From the IMG/VR virus record IMGVR_UViG_3300021961_000122, positions 1 through 56,042 of that record: a DNA stretch of 56,042 nt; one strand, given 5' to 3'. The stretch's first letter is position 1, and each line of letters opens with the position of its first letter. Shown piece after piece: positions 48,654 to 56,042 of the stretch. The notes below the pieces were generated by a model. The model did no database searches. It saw nothing but the letters and a program-made list of their open reading frames with translations, and was not told where the DNA came from. The position numbers and the translations under genes were made by a program. Origin of the DNA: a virus.

Positions 48654-48866
48654 TTGAACTCTGATCAAATTTCCAAGTGGGTTGATCAGATGGAAAAAGA
48701 AGTTAAAGAAATCAAGCAAGAGGCGCTCAAAATGGTTTGGTATATGCGGGGCGGATTATCATACGAAGCAGCACTTAATCTCAGTCCCGATGAGCGTGCG
48801 TCAATATCAAAAATTATCAAAGATAACTTAGAAACCACAAAAAAGAGCGGCCTTCCTTTCTTTTAA
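48654..48866 (+). CDS. Small gp26-associated protein
   Basis: 70 residues. EKEVKEIKQEALKMVWYMRG GLSYEAALNLSPDERASISK IIKDNLETTKKSGLPFF matches a small conserved protein found straight after gp26 in T4-like aquatic phages; its position resembles that of tail-assembly chaperones. The listed start is a TTG at 48654, which includes the conserved ISKWVDQME segment; an ATG at 48690 gives 58 residues and cannot be excluded, because neither has a good ribosome site. It is 2 nt after gp26 and so probably coupled. A hub- or tape-measure-assembly role is an inference. Confidence 0.65.
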   Translation: MNSDQISKWVDQMEKEVKEIKQEALKMVWYMRGGLSYEAALNLSPDERASISKIIKDNLETTKKSGLPFF

Positions 48867-48868
48867 AA

Positions 48869-49372
48869 ATGTTAGATTTAGAAACAGTAAAACAAGACAT
48901 ACTGGCTTGGTCTGAAAACTTTGTGGAAGTTCCACACCCAGCACTAGGAGGCTGGCCACCTTGTCCTTTTGCACGCCGCGCACGTTTGTCGGGCACAGTT
49001 CAAGTGGTAGTAGGCAGTGATCCTTACTACGATTTAAAAAGTCGAGCACGGCATGGTATGGGCGCATATGAAGTTATTGTTTATGCGTATGATCCTGTGG
49101 AGCACCCTTATGAGCGTTTTCATCGTGCGTTAGAAGATGCTAACACTGAATTTTTATTGCCAAATGATTTATTGGCGCTTGAAGATCACCCCACAGACGT
49201 AGAGTTAGTCAATGGTGTTTGCATGAACCAAGGTAAGTATGCACTGGCATTGGTACAACGTTTAAGCAAGTTAAATGACAGTGCAGCACAAATGGCTGCC
49301 AAAGGCTTTTATCATACCTGGCCCGAAGAATACTTAAAAACGCTGTTTCACAATCGGAAGGATCCGAGATGA
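48869..49372 (+). CDS. Conserved protein of unknown function (PHPALGxWPPCP family)
   Basis: 167 residues. DILAWSENFVEVPHPALGGW PPCPFARRARLSGTVQVVVG SDPYYDL contains a short H-P-A-L-G-x-W-P-P-C-P-(Y/F)-A-R motif that I have seen in proteins of aquatic phages and bacteria. The middle (YEVIVYAYDPVEHPYERFHR ALEDANTEFLLPNDLLALED HP) is alpha/beta, and YALALVQRLSKLNDSAAQMA leads to the end. The conserved His, Cys and Trp may form a metal or cofactor site. Function unknown. It sits between hub genes and the GNAT-like gene and overlaps the latter by 4 nt. Confidence 0.5.
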   Translation: MLDLETVKQDILAWSENFVEVPHPALGGWPPCPFARRARLSGTVQVVVGSDPYYDLKSRARHGMGAYEVIVYAYDPVEHPYERFHRALEDANTEFLLPNDLLALEDHPTDVELVNGVCMNQGKYALALVQRLSKLNDSAAQMAAKGFYHTWPEEYLKTLFHNRKDPR

Positions 49373-49800
49373 CTTACCAATTTGCTCGCATTGATCTTGC
49401 TAGAACCACTTATGAAGAGAGTTGTGATTGGTATTACATCACCAAGCCTGACATTGATCAACTGAATGAAATTTACAAAAGATACTGCATCTACAAGCAT
49501 TTTGCCAGTGTTATGCCTATCTTTGAATATCGTTATCGTGCGCCAATGACTGATGTAATTGGTTATCGGCATGGGGGAGAGTTAGTGGCGTTTAGTTTAA
49601 TTGAACGCTATGACAACAAGAACGCATTGTGCGCTCAGTTTGCTTGGGATTATCGAACACCAAGATTACGGCTTGGTATCGAAAGTTTGCAAACTGAGTG
49701 TGCAATTTATCGCAAGCGGGGCTTTGACTACTTGTACTTAGATCAGGCACACTTGTACAAACAAAGCATGCAAGGCTTTGAAATATTAGGACCACTATAA
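49369..49800 (+). CDS. GNAT-like acyltransferase (ATE C-terminal-like)
   Basis: 143 residues. DVIGYRHGGELVAFSLIERY DNKNALCAQFAWDYRTPRLR LGIESLQTECAIYRKRGFDY LYLDQAHLYKQSMQGFEILG PL: the strand 'G-E-L-V-A-F-S-L-I-E', a beta-bulge region, then a helix with L-x-x-E-C-x-x-Y and a G-(F/Y)-x-Y-L-Y-L strand. This fits the GNAT fold and resembles the arginyl-tRNA-protein transferase C-terminal domain. Might transfer an acyl or aminoacyl group. Starts inside the end of the previous gene (ATGA) and ends 1 nt before the amidinotransferase. Confidence 0.55.
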   Translation: MTYQFARIDLARTTYEESCDWYYITKPDIDQLNEIYKRYCIYKHFASVMPIFEYRYRAPMTDVIGYRHGGELVAFSLIERYDNKNALCAQFAWDYRTPRLRLGIESLQTECAIYRKRGFDYLYLDQAHLYKQSMQGFEILGPL

Positions 49801-49801
49801 C

Positions 49802-50938
49802 ATGTATTCAGTTTATCAACATTGGGACCCTTTAAAAGTATGCGTAGTAGGACGCAGTTATCCTCCTGAGTTTTATTCTTGGATTGCCGTACCACACGTA
49901 AGAGAGTTATTTGAACGTATTGCTATTGAAACAGAAGAAGACTATCAAAATATTATTAAAAAACTAGAAGAATTTGGTGTAGAAGTATTAAGACCAGACT
50001 TGCCTGAAGAAACATTTTTAGATGGTAGATTTGTACAACCACCAATGACTCCTAGAGATTATACAATTATGATTGGAGAGAATTTTTTTAGCAACTATTT
50101 GATTCGTGACTTTGGACATTTTTACTGGAATTTTAAGCAAGAAGATTGGCCATGGTGTAATTCAGAAGAGGACTTATACATTTTACCTAAAGATATTCAA
50201 GTTAGTTGTCAAGAAGCATATAAACTGTATGATTTATATACTAAGTCTGTTAATTGTTACGATAAAATATTGCAGCATATTAAGGACCAAGGTAACAAAT
50301 TATTTACAGAAAATAGTTTTAGTCAGACTAACGGTGCAATGGTAACAAGAATAGGTAAAGATTTGTATTTTGGTACAAACAGAAACATTCAAGATATAAC
50401 TGAATATAAAAAATTAATCAACAACAAGTTTACTACCACTCGAAATCACATTGTTAATACCAATGGTCACAGTGACGGAACATACTGCCCAGTTTGTCCT
50501 GGATTGATTATAAGTTTAAATGACGTACCAACATACCAAGATACTTTCCCAGGTTGGGAAGTGGTATACTTACCTGGACAAAGTTGGGATGCTGTAAAAC
50601 CATTTTTGAATCTTAAAATGAAAAATGCTGGTAAGTGGTGGATACCAGGATTTGAACACGATCAATCAGTAATCGACTTAGTCGAAACATGGTTGGGTCA
50701 TTGGACTGGCTACGTTGAAGAAACTGTATTTGATGTTAACATGCTAATCATTGACCCTAAAAATGTTATAGTATTCAATTACAACAAACAGGTATTTGAT
50801 GCATTAGAACGTTATGGCATTACCCCACACATTGTACCATTTCGACATAGATATTTTTGGGATGGTGGTATACATTGCATAACAAGCGATCTAGATAGAG
50901 AAGGTACAATGCAAGATTATTTTCCAGAAAGAGGTTAA
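49802..50938 (+). CDS. Glycine/inosamine amidinotransferase-like enzyme
   Basis: 378 residues, the usual family size. Opens YQHWDPLKVCVVGRSYPPEF Y (the W-x-P-L-x-x-x-V-V-G start of the family). Active-site features are present: NGHSDGTYCPVCPGL with His223-x-Asp225, and WDGGIHCITSDL with the nucleophile Cys359 (compare G-G-F-H-C-x-T-C-D in animal AGAT). It would move an amidino group from arginine to an amine such as glycine, giving guanidinoacetate, or to an amino-sugar. More AT-rich codon use than its neighbours (TTA, AAA, AGA) suggests later arrival. Followed after 1 nt by the DUF6614-like gene. Confidence 0.75.
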   Translation: MYSVYQHWDPLKVCVVGRSYPPEFYSWIAVPHVRELFERIAIETEEDYQNIIKKLEEFGVEVLRPDLPEETFLDGRFVQPPMTPRDYTIMIGENFFSNYLIRDFGHFYWNFKQEDWPWCNSEEDLYILPKDIQVSCQEAYKLYDLYTKSVNCYDKILQHIKDQGNKLFTENSFSQTNGAMVTRIGKDLYFGTNRNIQDITEYKKLINNKFTTTRNHIVNTNGHSDGTYCPVCPGLIISLNDVPTYQDTFPGWEVVYLPGQSWDAVKPFLNLKMKNAGKWWIPGFEHDQSVIDLVETWLGHWTGYVEETVFDVNMLIIDPKNVIVFNYNKQVFDALERYGITPHIVPFRHRYFWDGGIHCITSDLDREGTMQDYFPERG

Positions 50939-50939
50939 C

Positions 50940-51275
50940 ATGGCAGACTTATATACAATTTGGGCAAACAAAGAAGGCAATATTACTGACTTAGAATGGG
51001 TCAACGGAATGAAAAGTTTCTTTGATCATTTAATCTCCGAAGGCAAAATGGAAAGTTATCGCATCACTCGTTGTAAAATGGGATTCCGATCAATTGCTGA
51101 CATGCCGGAATTTATGATTTTGATGGAGTTCAAAAACATGGGTCAAATGGATGAAGCATTCCGCCGTGTTGCTCCACTTGAAGGCGAACTTGAAGTTAAG
51201 CACAAATCATTCAATCAGTTTGTTGCCGGAGACATTCAGCACGCACTTTTTAGGGACTGGCCCGACCAGTTATGA
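50940..51275 (+). CDS. DUF6614-like small alpha/beta protein
   Basis: 111 residues. MADLYTIWANKEGNITDLEW VNGMKSFFDHLISEGKMESY RITRCKMGFRSIADMPEFMI LMEFKNMGQMDEAFRRVAPL EGELEVKHKSFNQFV has the strand-helix-strand layout of a dimeric ferredoxin-like (alpha-beta barrel) protein; I recognise the DUF6614 type, which occurs next to amidinotransferase genes in aquatic bacteria and phages. Function unknown; a binding or regulatory partner for the amidinotransferase product is a guess from context. AGAGG ribosome site inside the end of the previous gene. Confidence 0.65.
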   Translation: MADLYTIWANKEGNITDLEWVNGMKSFFDHLISEGKMESYRITRCKMGFRSIADMPEFMILMEFKNMGQMDEAFRRVAPLEGELEVKHKSFNQFVAGDIQHALFRDWPDQL

Positions 51276-51820
51276 ACGATATTATACTATTGGCGCTGGC
51301 TGAAGAAGCGCCTGGTTTGTCTCAGTATGGTAATGTATTTTTTACGGGTGTAGGCAAAGTAAATGCCGCAATGACTACAGCAGAGTTAATCGAACGCCAC
51401 AAACCTAAACGAGTTATTAATTTTGGTACAGCAGGTGGTATTACTGTGGGCACCGGCTTACACTTAGTATCACGCTATGTTCAACGTGATATGGTCTGTT
51501 GCGAATTGGGCAGCAAACCCGGTCAAACACCCTTTGAAGATTTAGGTGTAGTGTTAGACTTAGGCGGAGATGGATTAACTTGTAGTACAGGTGACAACTT
51601 TGTTACTAATCCAGAGTTAGAAATACCCGCTGACATAGTAGATATGGAAGCATACGCAATCGCAAAGACATGCTATCGAAAAGGCGTTGAATTTGTTTGT
51701 TATAAATTTGTAAGCGATAGTGCTAATGAACATTCATATCGTGATTGGCGTGAAATGGTATCAGCGGGAGAATCACTGTACATCGAAAAACTAAAAGAGT
51801 ATGATATAATCATACTTTAA
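51272..51820 (+). CDS. 5'-methylthioadenosine/S-adenosylhomocysteine nucleosidase-like
   Basis: 182 residues, shorter than cellular MtnN (about 230). LALAEEAPGL carries the N-terminal Glu region; VFFTGVGKVNAAMTTAELIE RHKPKRVINFGTAGGI has the G-x-G-K-x-x-A and N-x-G-(T/S)-A-G-G motifs; DIVDMEAYAIAKTCYRKG the D-M-E-(A)-(Y)-A ribose site; YKFVSDSANEH the S-D-x-A catalytic Asp. It cleaves adenine from MTA or SAH, or a related nucleosidase reaction. The missing segment lies in the middle. This would relieve product inhibition of SAM-using enzymes, such as the radical-SAM proteins nearby on the other strand. Last gene of the operon, followed by a terminator. Confidence 0.7.
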   Translation: MNDIILLALAEEAPGLSQYGNVFFTGVGKVNAAMTTAELIERHKPKRVINFGTAGGITVGTGLHLVSRYVQRDMVCCELGSKPGQTPFEDLGVVLDLGGDGLTCSTGDNFVTNPELEIPADIVDMEAYAIAKTCYRKGVEFVCYKFVSDSANEHSYRDWREMVSAGESLYIEKLKEYDIIIL

Positions 51821-51870
51821 GATCTCTGCGAGATCTATTGATTTCGCTGCGCTCATCAATTTTTGTTTTC
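51820..51870 (+). terminator. Probable terminator of the metabolic operon
   Basis: AGATCTC-TGC-GAGATCT (7 bp) directly at the stop codon, then ATTGAT ... ATCAAT followed by TTTTTGTTTT. Two stacked hairpins with a U-run on the plus strand. Confidence 0.65.
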
Positions 51871-52213
51871 TTAGTATTATCTAGATTACGCAGTCATAAT
51901 TCACCGTAAGCACGGTGAATTGGTTCTACAGCATTATCTGAGTGTAGCAGCCTTTATTATCAAGAGATTGTAGATTCTACGCAGAGGCGGTTGACCGGTA
52001 CCCCTTACTCTAGCTTCACATATCAACGGAACCCTAGTGACCCCATAATAAATCGAAGTCCTATAAGCATGGGTTGTATCTTTTTCACAGAGCCCAAATC
52101 GTTTGTTGCCTTAAGTTAGCATTGTTCTTTGACACCCAAGCATCCGGACCGGGTATTCCACCGTTCCTCAAAGGGGTTGAGCCATGTCACTCAACACAGA
52201 GTCGTAATTGATT
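51871..52213. other. Hairpin-rich gap with no visible gene (possible structured RNA)
   Basis: About 340 nt between the operon terminator and the stop of the GIY-YIG gene. No frame of convincing length on either strand, and stops are frequent. Contains a perfect 9-bp hairpin AATTCACCG-TAAGCA-CGGTGAATT (51898-51921), GTAGATTCTAC, CCGGACCGG and, on the minus strand, CTCAA-CCCCT-TTGAG. Less AT-rich than other gaps in the window. No tRNA, tmRNA or group I intron core was recognised. May be the 3' region of the GIY-YIG transcript or a non-coding RNA. Confidence 0.5.
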
Positions 52214-52642
52214 TTAAAGTTTGTTTTTAATGTGATTACCGTGTACTTTTACACTGATTATCCCATTGTAATAATCGTCTGATTCTAATACTTTTCTATT
52301 GAACTGTTCACGAGCTTCAATGTATGAACACGCCGCTTTTGAACTGCAATAGTATAGTATTTCTCTGGAGAAATTTTCGGTGCCTAGTTTTAAGATGTCA
52401 GCTGCCAGTTCAAGACTTGAACCATAATACTCACGCCAATCGCTGTCGATTCGAGTGCGTATTCGCTTTTTCTTTTTGATGCCGTTCTTTTGTTTTACTA
52501 CTTTTACTGTGGTTTTTGAGAACTTTGCTAATTTTTTGCCTATGTACTTGCGTCCGGAGAGATTATTAGTGATTAAGTATACAAATCCAACACATTCTTC
52601 GGGTAGTGTCTCAACTGGAGTGTCTTGATAGTACCATGTCAT
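52214..52642 (-). CDS. GIY-YIG nuclease-like protein (Seg-type)
   Basis: 142 residues. GFVYLITNNLSGRKYIGKKL AKF carries the motif pair: F-V-Y at 20-22 in place of G-I-Y, and Y-I-G at 33-35. It is followed by a Lys/Arg-rich loop, DSDWREYYGSSLELAADILK LGTENFSREILYYC with the conserved Arg region, and SYIEAREQFNRKVLESDDYY N with the Glu. Proteins of this pattern in T4-like aquatic phages are called GIY-YIG or Seg-like homing endonucleases. No separate DNA-binding domain is visible. It is alone on the minus strand, flanked by the hairpin-rich gap. Nuclease activity is likely but unproven. Confidence 0.7.
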   Translation of the reverse strand: MTWYYQDTPVETLPEECVGFVYLITNNLSGRKYIGKKLAKFSKTTVKVVKQKNGIKKKKRIRTRIDSDWREYYGSSLELAADILKLGTENFSREILYYCSSKAACSYIEAREQFNRKVLESDDYYNGIISVKVHGNHIKNKL

Positions 52643-52686
52643 GTGTTGTATTCAATTGTGTGCCTTTTGCTGTGTAGTTATATCAA

Positions 52687-53697
52687 TTACCAGGCGGTGG
52701 CATAATTTTTGTCAACCACTAAACTTTTACATTTAGTTTGACATTCTTGCCACCGAAATGTTTGAAATTCTGTGTTCCAAAACTGATCTGCTAACACGCT
52801 GGTTAAAGATTTATTGTTTAAATTGAAATTTTCTGCTATTTGTTGCCAGTCTGAGTTGTGATTGTATCTGTTTGCTACCCAGCAGCAAGGAAATAGCCTG
52901 CCACGAGCATCAATATACAACCCTTTGTTACCTATTTCGCATAAGGGTGTAATACCATCACGAGATTTAATTGTTTTGTATAATTCAATATTAGTAGGAG
53001 AAATTTTGTCTTCTCCCCCGCGCTTAGTTAAAATGTCTATTTCTCTCTCAAAACGATAGGTACTACTGATAAATCGAATGCTAGGTTCCAGTGGGTCATT
53101 TGCCCCATAGCTAGGATAAACACTGCCAAATTTGGTACTTTTTGTTAGTTGAAAAACGTCTACACCTAATTGACGAGCTTGATTTCTCATATTGTCAATT
53201 TGATTTTCATTAAACTTAAATGCAATTGCTGCCCAAGTAATTTTACAATCTGAATGCTCCCTTACTGTTTTTATTCCTAGCATAATGCTGTCATAGTCGC
53301 TATTAACACGGTATAAATTGTTTGACTCATTATTATATCCGTCAATGCTAAAGTGTATGCTATCATTGGCGTCTAACGATTCGGCTAGTTCTTTCCACCA
53401 AGCCTCCTTTTTATGACTTCCATTAGTAACAATTACAATTTCAACAGGTTTAACACTTTTGATATATTGTATAACTGGAATTAAATCATGGGCATAAATT
53501 GGATCGCCGTCATCACCACAGAAGGTAATTTTTTCCAAATTGGTTAGTATAAATTCTGGTGTAAAATTTCGTTTAAAAAAATCTAAATCTAATTCAGTAT
53601 TAACTAATCCATTAGGTACTTCTTGCCGCGCACATCTAGGGCAAGCAAGAGTACACTTACTTGAAATTTCAATATGAAAATGCCAAGTTGCTAACAT
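52687..53697 (-). CDS. Radical SAM protein with SPASM-like C-terminus (second of a tandem pair)
   Basis: 336 residues. SKCTLACPRC has the C15-x3-C19-x2-C22 cluster ligands for the SAM-binding [4Fe-4S]. TFCGDDGDPIYAHDLIPVIQ YIK resembles the GGE-type region, FSIDGYNNESNNLYRVNSDY DS the later strands. The C-terminal CEIGNKGLYIDARGRLFPCC W ... ECQTKC has enough Cys to hold an auxiliary cluster (SPASM/twitch type). Such enzymes often modify peptides or transfer groups by radical chemistry. A paralogue lies immediately upstream (7-nt overlap), and gp46 comes before that. Target unknown; no precursor peptide was identified. Confidence 0.8.
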   Translation of the reverse strand: MLATWHFHIEISSKCTLACPRCARQEVPNGLVNTELDLDFFKRNFTPEFILTNLEKITFCGDDGDPIYAHDLIPVIQYIKSVKPVEIVIVTNGSHKKEAWWKELAESLDANDSIHFSIDGYNNESNNLYRVNSDYDSIMLGIKTVREHSDCKITWAAIAFKFNENQIDNMRNQARQLGVDVFQLTKSTKFGSVYPSYGANDPLEPSIRFISSTYRFEREIDILTKRGGEDKISPTNIELYKTIKSRDGITPLCEIGNKGLYIDARGRLFPCCWVANRYNHNSDWQQIAENFNLNNKSLTSVLADQFWNTEFQTFRWQECQTKCKSLVVDKNYATAW

Positions 53698-54554
53698 AAT
53701 TGACTATTTCTCTGCCATTGATTAGTAAAGCTAGTTTTGTTTTTATTAGTTGAACAAGTAGCTTTGCAAACTGGATTGGGTGTATCTGTTTTCCATGACT
53801 GCTTTATTTCAACGAAATTGTGCTCAAAGTTTGATTGTCTAGATCCTAACCAGCAGCAAGGGCTGACATTCCCTCGAGCATCAATGTACATACTTTTTTC
53901 TTCTAAAATGTAGCACTTAATTTTACCAGATTTAACTGTAGCCGACTGCCACCCAATCGGAAATTCTAGTCGATTGGTAAATCCACGCTTGCTAACCTTA
54001 GCACGAAACCATGTAAATCCCATATCGCGTGCTAGTTGTTCACATGCATCAACTTGATGTTGATTATGTTTGTATACCAACATATCCCAGTGTGCTGACC
54101 CGCCTGCTGATATGTATGCTTCGACATTGGCCATTAGTTTACGCCAATCAGAGTTGACTCGATAAACAGGATTAGTATCTTCTAAACCATCAATGCTGAA
54201 TACTACATAGTCTCGTGGCTGATTAAACATCTTGCCTAATTCGTTCCACCAAAATGTATTTTGTAGTGCTCCATTGGTGTTCATTCCTAATGTTATGTTA
54301 GGATTAACTTGGCGGAAATATCTATAGATGTCTAGCGTATATTTGCCCGCAGCTGGATCACCATAATTGCCGCACATGAACATCTTGTCAAGACCAGCAA
54401 TTGTTTTGTCAGAAAAATGCTTCTGTATTTGACTTAGTCTTAAATGATGTTTTAATTCTTTTTTAAATTCTGGATCAGTTTCTCGAGCACACAACGGACA
54501 AGCTAGTTGACAAACATCAGTTGGCTCTACGTGTAATACTTTTATTTTACGCAT
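53691..54554 (-). CDS. Radical SAM protein with SPASM-like C-terminus (first of a tandem pair)
   Basis: 287 residues from the ATG at 54554, which overlaps the gp46 stop (ATGCGTAA); the longer frame to 54620 would lie inside gp46. C15-x3-C19-x2-C22 in TDVCQLACPLCARE. MFMCGNYGDPAAGKYTLDIY, FSIDGLEDTNPVYRVNSDWR and KSMYIDARGNVSPCCWLGSR align with the paralogue downstream (both have YRVNSD and YIDARGxxxPCCW). The C-terminus adds CKATCSTNKNK. Two similar but diverged enzymes in tandem suggest either a heterodimer or two related substrates. The substrate cannot be told from the sequence. Confidence 0.8.
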   Translation of the reverse strand: MRKIKVLHVEPTDVCQLACPLCARETDPEFKKELKHHLRLSQIQKHFSDKTIAGLDKMFMCGNYGDPAAGKYTLDIYRYFRQVNPNITLGMNTNGALQNTFWWNELGKMFNQPRDYVVFSIDGLEDTNPVYRVNSDWRKLMANVEAYISAGGSAHWDMLVYKHNQHQVDACEQLARDMGFTWFRAKVSKRGFTNRLEFPIGWQSATVKSGKIKCYILEEKSMYIDARGNVSPCCWLGSRQSNFEHNFVEIKQSWKTDTPNPVCKATCSTNKNKTSFTNQWQRNSQLC

Positions 54555-56042
54555 GATCAATGTCAGTGTTGTAACTGGTAAAGCCACCTTCTTTGACCAC
54601 ACGAAGAATATTTTCAACACGCCCAGCTAACTCATCACGATGGCTAACCAACCAAATGGATTTGTGCCGTTCACGACTCATGTGCTTGAGTAGAGCCAAA
54701 CTGTTTTCAACGCCTTGTGTGTCTAGCCCCGAATCAATCATTTCATCAACAAACAGGACATTAATTGGTTGATATAAACTTTCATAAACATCACGGAATG
54801 CCCACGACATTGACAGTATCAATCGATTCCGCTCACCACGACTTAAATTGTCAAAATCAAGTTCACGGCCTAGTTCCTCAATGCTAACGGTTAAATCATT
54901 CTGAAACACCACGGTATGGGGCAGTCCAATGCGATCAAGATAGTAAGTTAATCGTGCGTTTAGATAGCTGAGATTTTGCTCAATAATCTTTTTACGAATA
55001 AACGAATCTTTGCTGGTTAGCAGTTTTAACAAAAACTCTTGATGCTCTTGAAGCCGCGTTAACCCATTTAGTGTATCGTAGTTGACTTCTTGTAGTGCCT
55101 GCGACTGCATTTCGTCAATTTGTTCACCATAAGGATCAGCTTCGCCCGATTTTGATTTGATCTGCTGCTCTAGACCAGCAAGCGTGGTTCTATGCGAAAT
55201 AGCATCTTCTTCACGATCATAATACATCTTTGGTGGTTTGCCAATATCCCCAATGGCATCGCTGGCTTCTTGCAGTTTAGTCAGCGTATCGCTGTGCAAA
55301 GCCACTTGATCTGTTGCTTCATCTAACTCTTTTTGTTTAGCAGCTAGTACAGCAGTTTGTTTAGCATCATGAAATGGTTGTCCACAAGTGTGGCAAGTGT
55401 GCGATTCAAGCGTGGCAATTTCCTTGGACAACTTGTCAGCTGATTTTTGCTCGCGTTGTAGATCTAGCTTGGCTCGACTGATTGCAGTGGCTAATTCATT
55501 AAATTCTTTTCTTTGCAAATCCCAGGACGCATGATCTTTGTGTGCTTGAATTTCGGCAGCAATGTCAATTTTTTGTAGCTCGTCTAATCCATTTTGGAGT
55601 TGATCCAGCTCTTCTTTGTGTTTGGTTACCCATAAGGTTTGTCGACGCTTTAAACTTTCAATTTGCTCTTCAATACGTTTGTTGGCCTCTTGTACAGCAC
55701 GAATGCGAAATTCTTCTTGTGTAATGCCATCTTTGGTTTCACGATTAAGTTCTTTGATACGTTCGGCACGCTCACTGAGTAGTGTAATACCCAGTAGTTG
55801 CTCAATTATAGTGCGTTGATCATTGGCCTTTAAACTTAAAAACGGTTCAGTGTAAGTGTTTAGTGCCAGAATGTGTTTGAACATGTCATGACTAAGTCCT
55901 AACACATCCTCAATTGCAGTTTGTGTTTCTCGGCTGTCACCTTGAGCATTGTCAGCAACTTCTTGCTCGTGGTTGTCAACATAAAACTTCAGTATGTTTG
56001 GCTTACGTCCACGTTCAATTCTGTAAGCGGTACTGCCTACAG
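54547..56042 (-). CDS. 46: Recombination endonuclease subunit gp46 (SbcC/Rad50-like), 5' end outside window
   Basis: The frame is open to the window edge; the ATG at 55905 is internal, because the upstream codons continue the family sequence (GRKPNILKFYVDNHEQEVAD). 498 residues are visible of about 560. It includes MFKHILALNTYTEPFLSLKA NDQRTIIEQLLGI, a coiled coil, the zinc hook CHTC, a second coiled coil, the signature region DNLSRGERNRLILSMSWAFR D, Walker B (NVLFVDEMIDSGLD) and the H-loop (WLVSHRDE). Gp46 with gp47 resects DNA ends in T4 recombination-dependent replication and host DNA breakdown. Walker A lies outside the window. Confidence 0.9.
   Translation of the reverse strand, partial: VGSTAYRIERGRKPNILKFYVDNHEQEVADNAQGDSRETQTAIEDVLGLSHDMFKHILALNTYTEPFLSLKANDQRTIIEQLLGITLLSERAERIKELNRETKDGITQEEFRIRAVQEANKRIEEQIESLKRRQTLWVTKHKEELDQLQNGLDELQKIDIAAEIQAHKDHASWDLQRKEFNELATAISRAKLDLQREQKSADKLSKEIATLESHTCHTCGQPFHDAKQTAVLAAKQKELDEATDQVALHSDTLTKLQEASDAIGDIGKPPKMYYDREEDAISHRTTLAGLEQQIKSKSGEADPYGEQIDEMQSQALQEVNYDTLNGLTRLQEHQEFLLKLLTSKDSFIRKKIIEQNLSYLNARLTYYLDRIGLPHTVVFQNDLTVSIEELGRELDFDNLSRGERNRLILSMSWAFRDVYESLYQPINVLFVDEMIDSGLDTQGVENSLALLKHMSRERHKSIWLVSHRDELAGRVENILRVVKEGGFTSYNTDIDHA

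Noticed and set aside
51871-52213. Group I intron, tRNA or tmRNA in the gap
   Set aside because: I could not find the conserved intron core pairings, a cloverleaf with a T-loop, or a tmRNA tag and acceptor stem.

Overview
The window is a stretch of a T4-like contractile-tailed phage genome (a myovirus resembling the T4-like phages of aquatic bacteria). The evidence is a nearly full virion assembly kit recognisable from protein sequence: portal gp20, prohead protease gp21, scaffold gp22, major capsid gp23, prohead core gp67-like, small terminase gp16, head-completion gp4, neck proteins gp13-like and gp14, gp15, tail tube gp19, sheath gp18, a tape-measure-like protein and hub gp26. Replication and nucleotide genes are gp46, the gp1 dNMP kinase and a DexA-like exonuclease. 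No tRNA, integrase or CRISPR array was seen. The host cannot be named from the sequence. Both ends are cut inside genes: a glutamine-amidotransferase-like gene on the left and gp46 on the right.

Layout. 1-7.6 kb (minus strand): small packaged-protein candidates with an Ntn-hydrolase-like protein, a large charged protein, gp16, gp4, tail-tube relatives and gp19. 7.7-11 kb: an oversized gp18. 11-15 kb: a zinc/HNH-like gene, gp1, two glycosyltransferase-like genes that look inserted, and DexA. 14.7-20.2 kb: another packaged-protein candidate, gp13-like, an unknown gene with a sigma70 promoter, then gp14, gp15 and a Nudix hydrolase on the plus strand. 20.2-35.7 kb: a tail-fibre block dominated by a 3047-residue repetitive fibre gene. 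35.8-38.9 kb: glycosyltransferase-like genes, a tiny proline-rich ORF and a 2OG-Fe(II) oxygenase. 38.9-47.8 kb: an HNH endonuclease and the capsid cluster gp23-22-21-67-(73 aa)-20, then a tape-measure-like gene. 47.8-51.8 kb (plus strand): gp26 followed by a metabolic operon (GNAT-like, amidinotransferase, DUF6614-like, MTA/SAH nucleosidase). 51.8-56 kb: a hairpin-rich gap, a GIY-YIG protein, two tandem radical-SAM proteins and gp46.

Regulation. A T4-type late promoter core (TAAATA, often ATAAATA or CTAAATA) lies in front of many late genes. If the T4 start-site spacing holds, one group gives leaders of about 10 to 80 nt with Shine-Dalgarno sites. A second group of six genes starts at or next to the predicted first transcribed base and has no Shine-Dalgarno, which implies leaderless late mRNAs. 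Clear hairpin-plus-U terminators separate late units, and one carries a late promoter in its loop. One good sigma70 promoter drives the 380-aa gene.

Most notable: four small proteins share the N-terminal tag MR(A)(S/R)EF(I/V)TE. It resembles the T4 capsid-targeting sequence (MKTYQEFIAE) and ends in a gp21 cleavage consensus. They are therefore candidate packaged and injected internal proteins. Three of the four tags overlap the preceding stop codon as TAATG, and two of the proteins also share a C-terminal tail.
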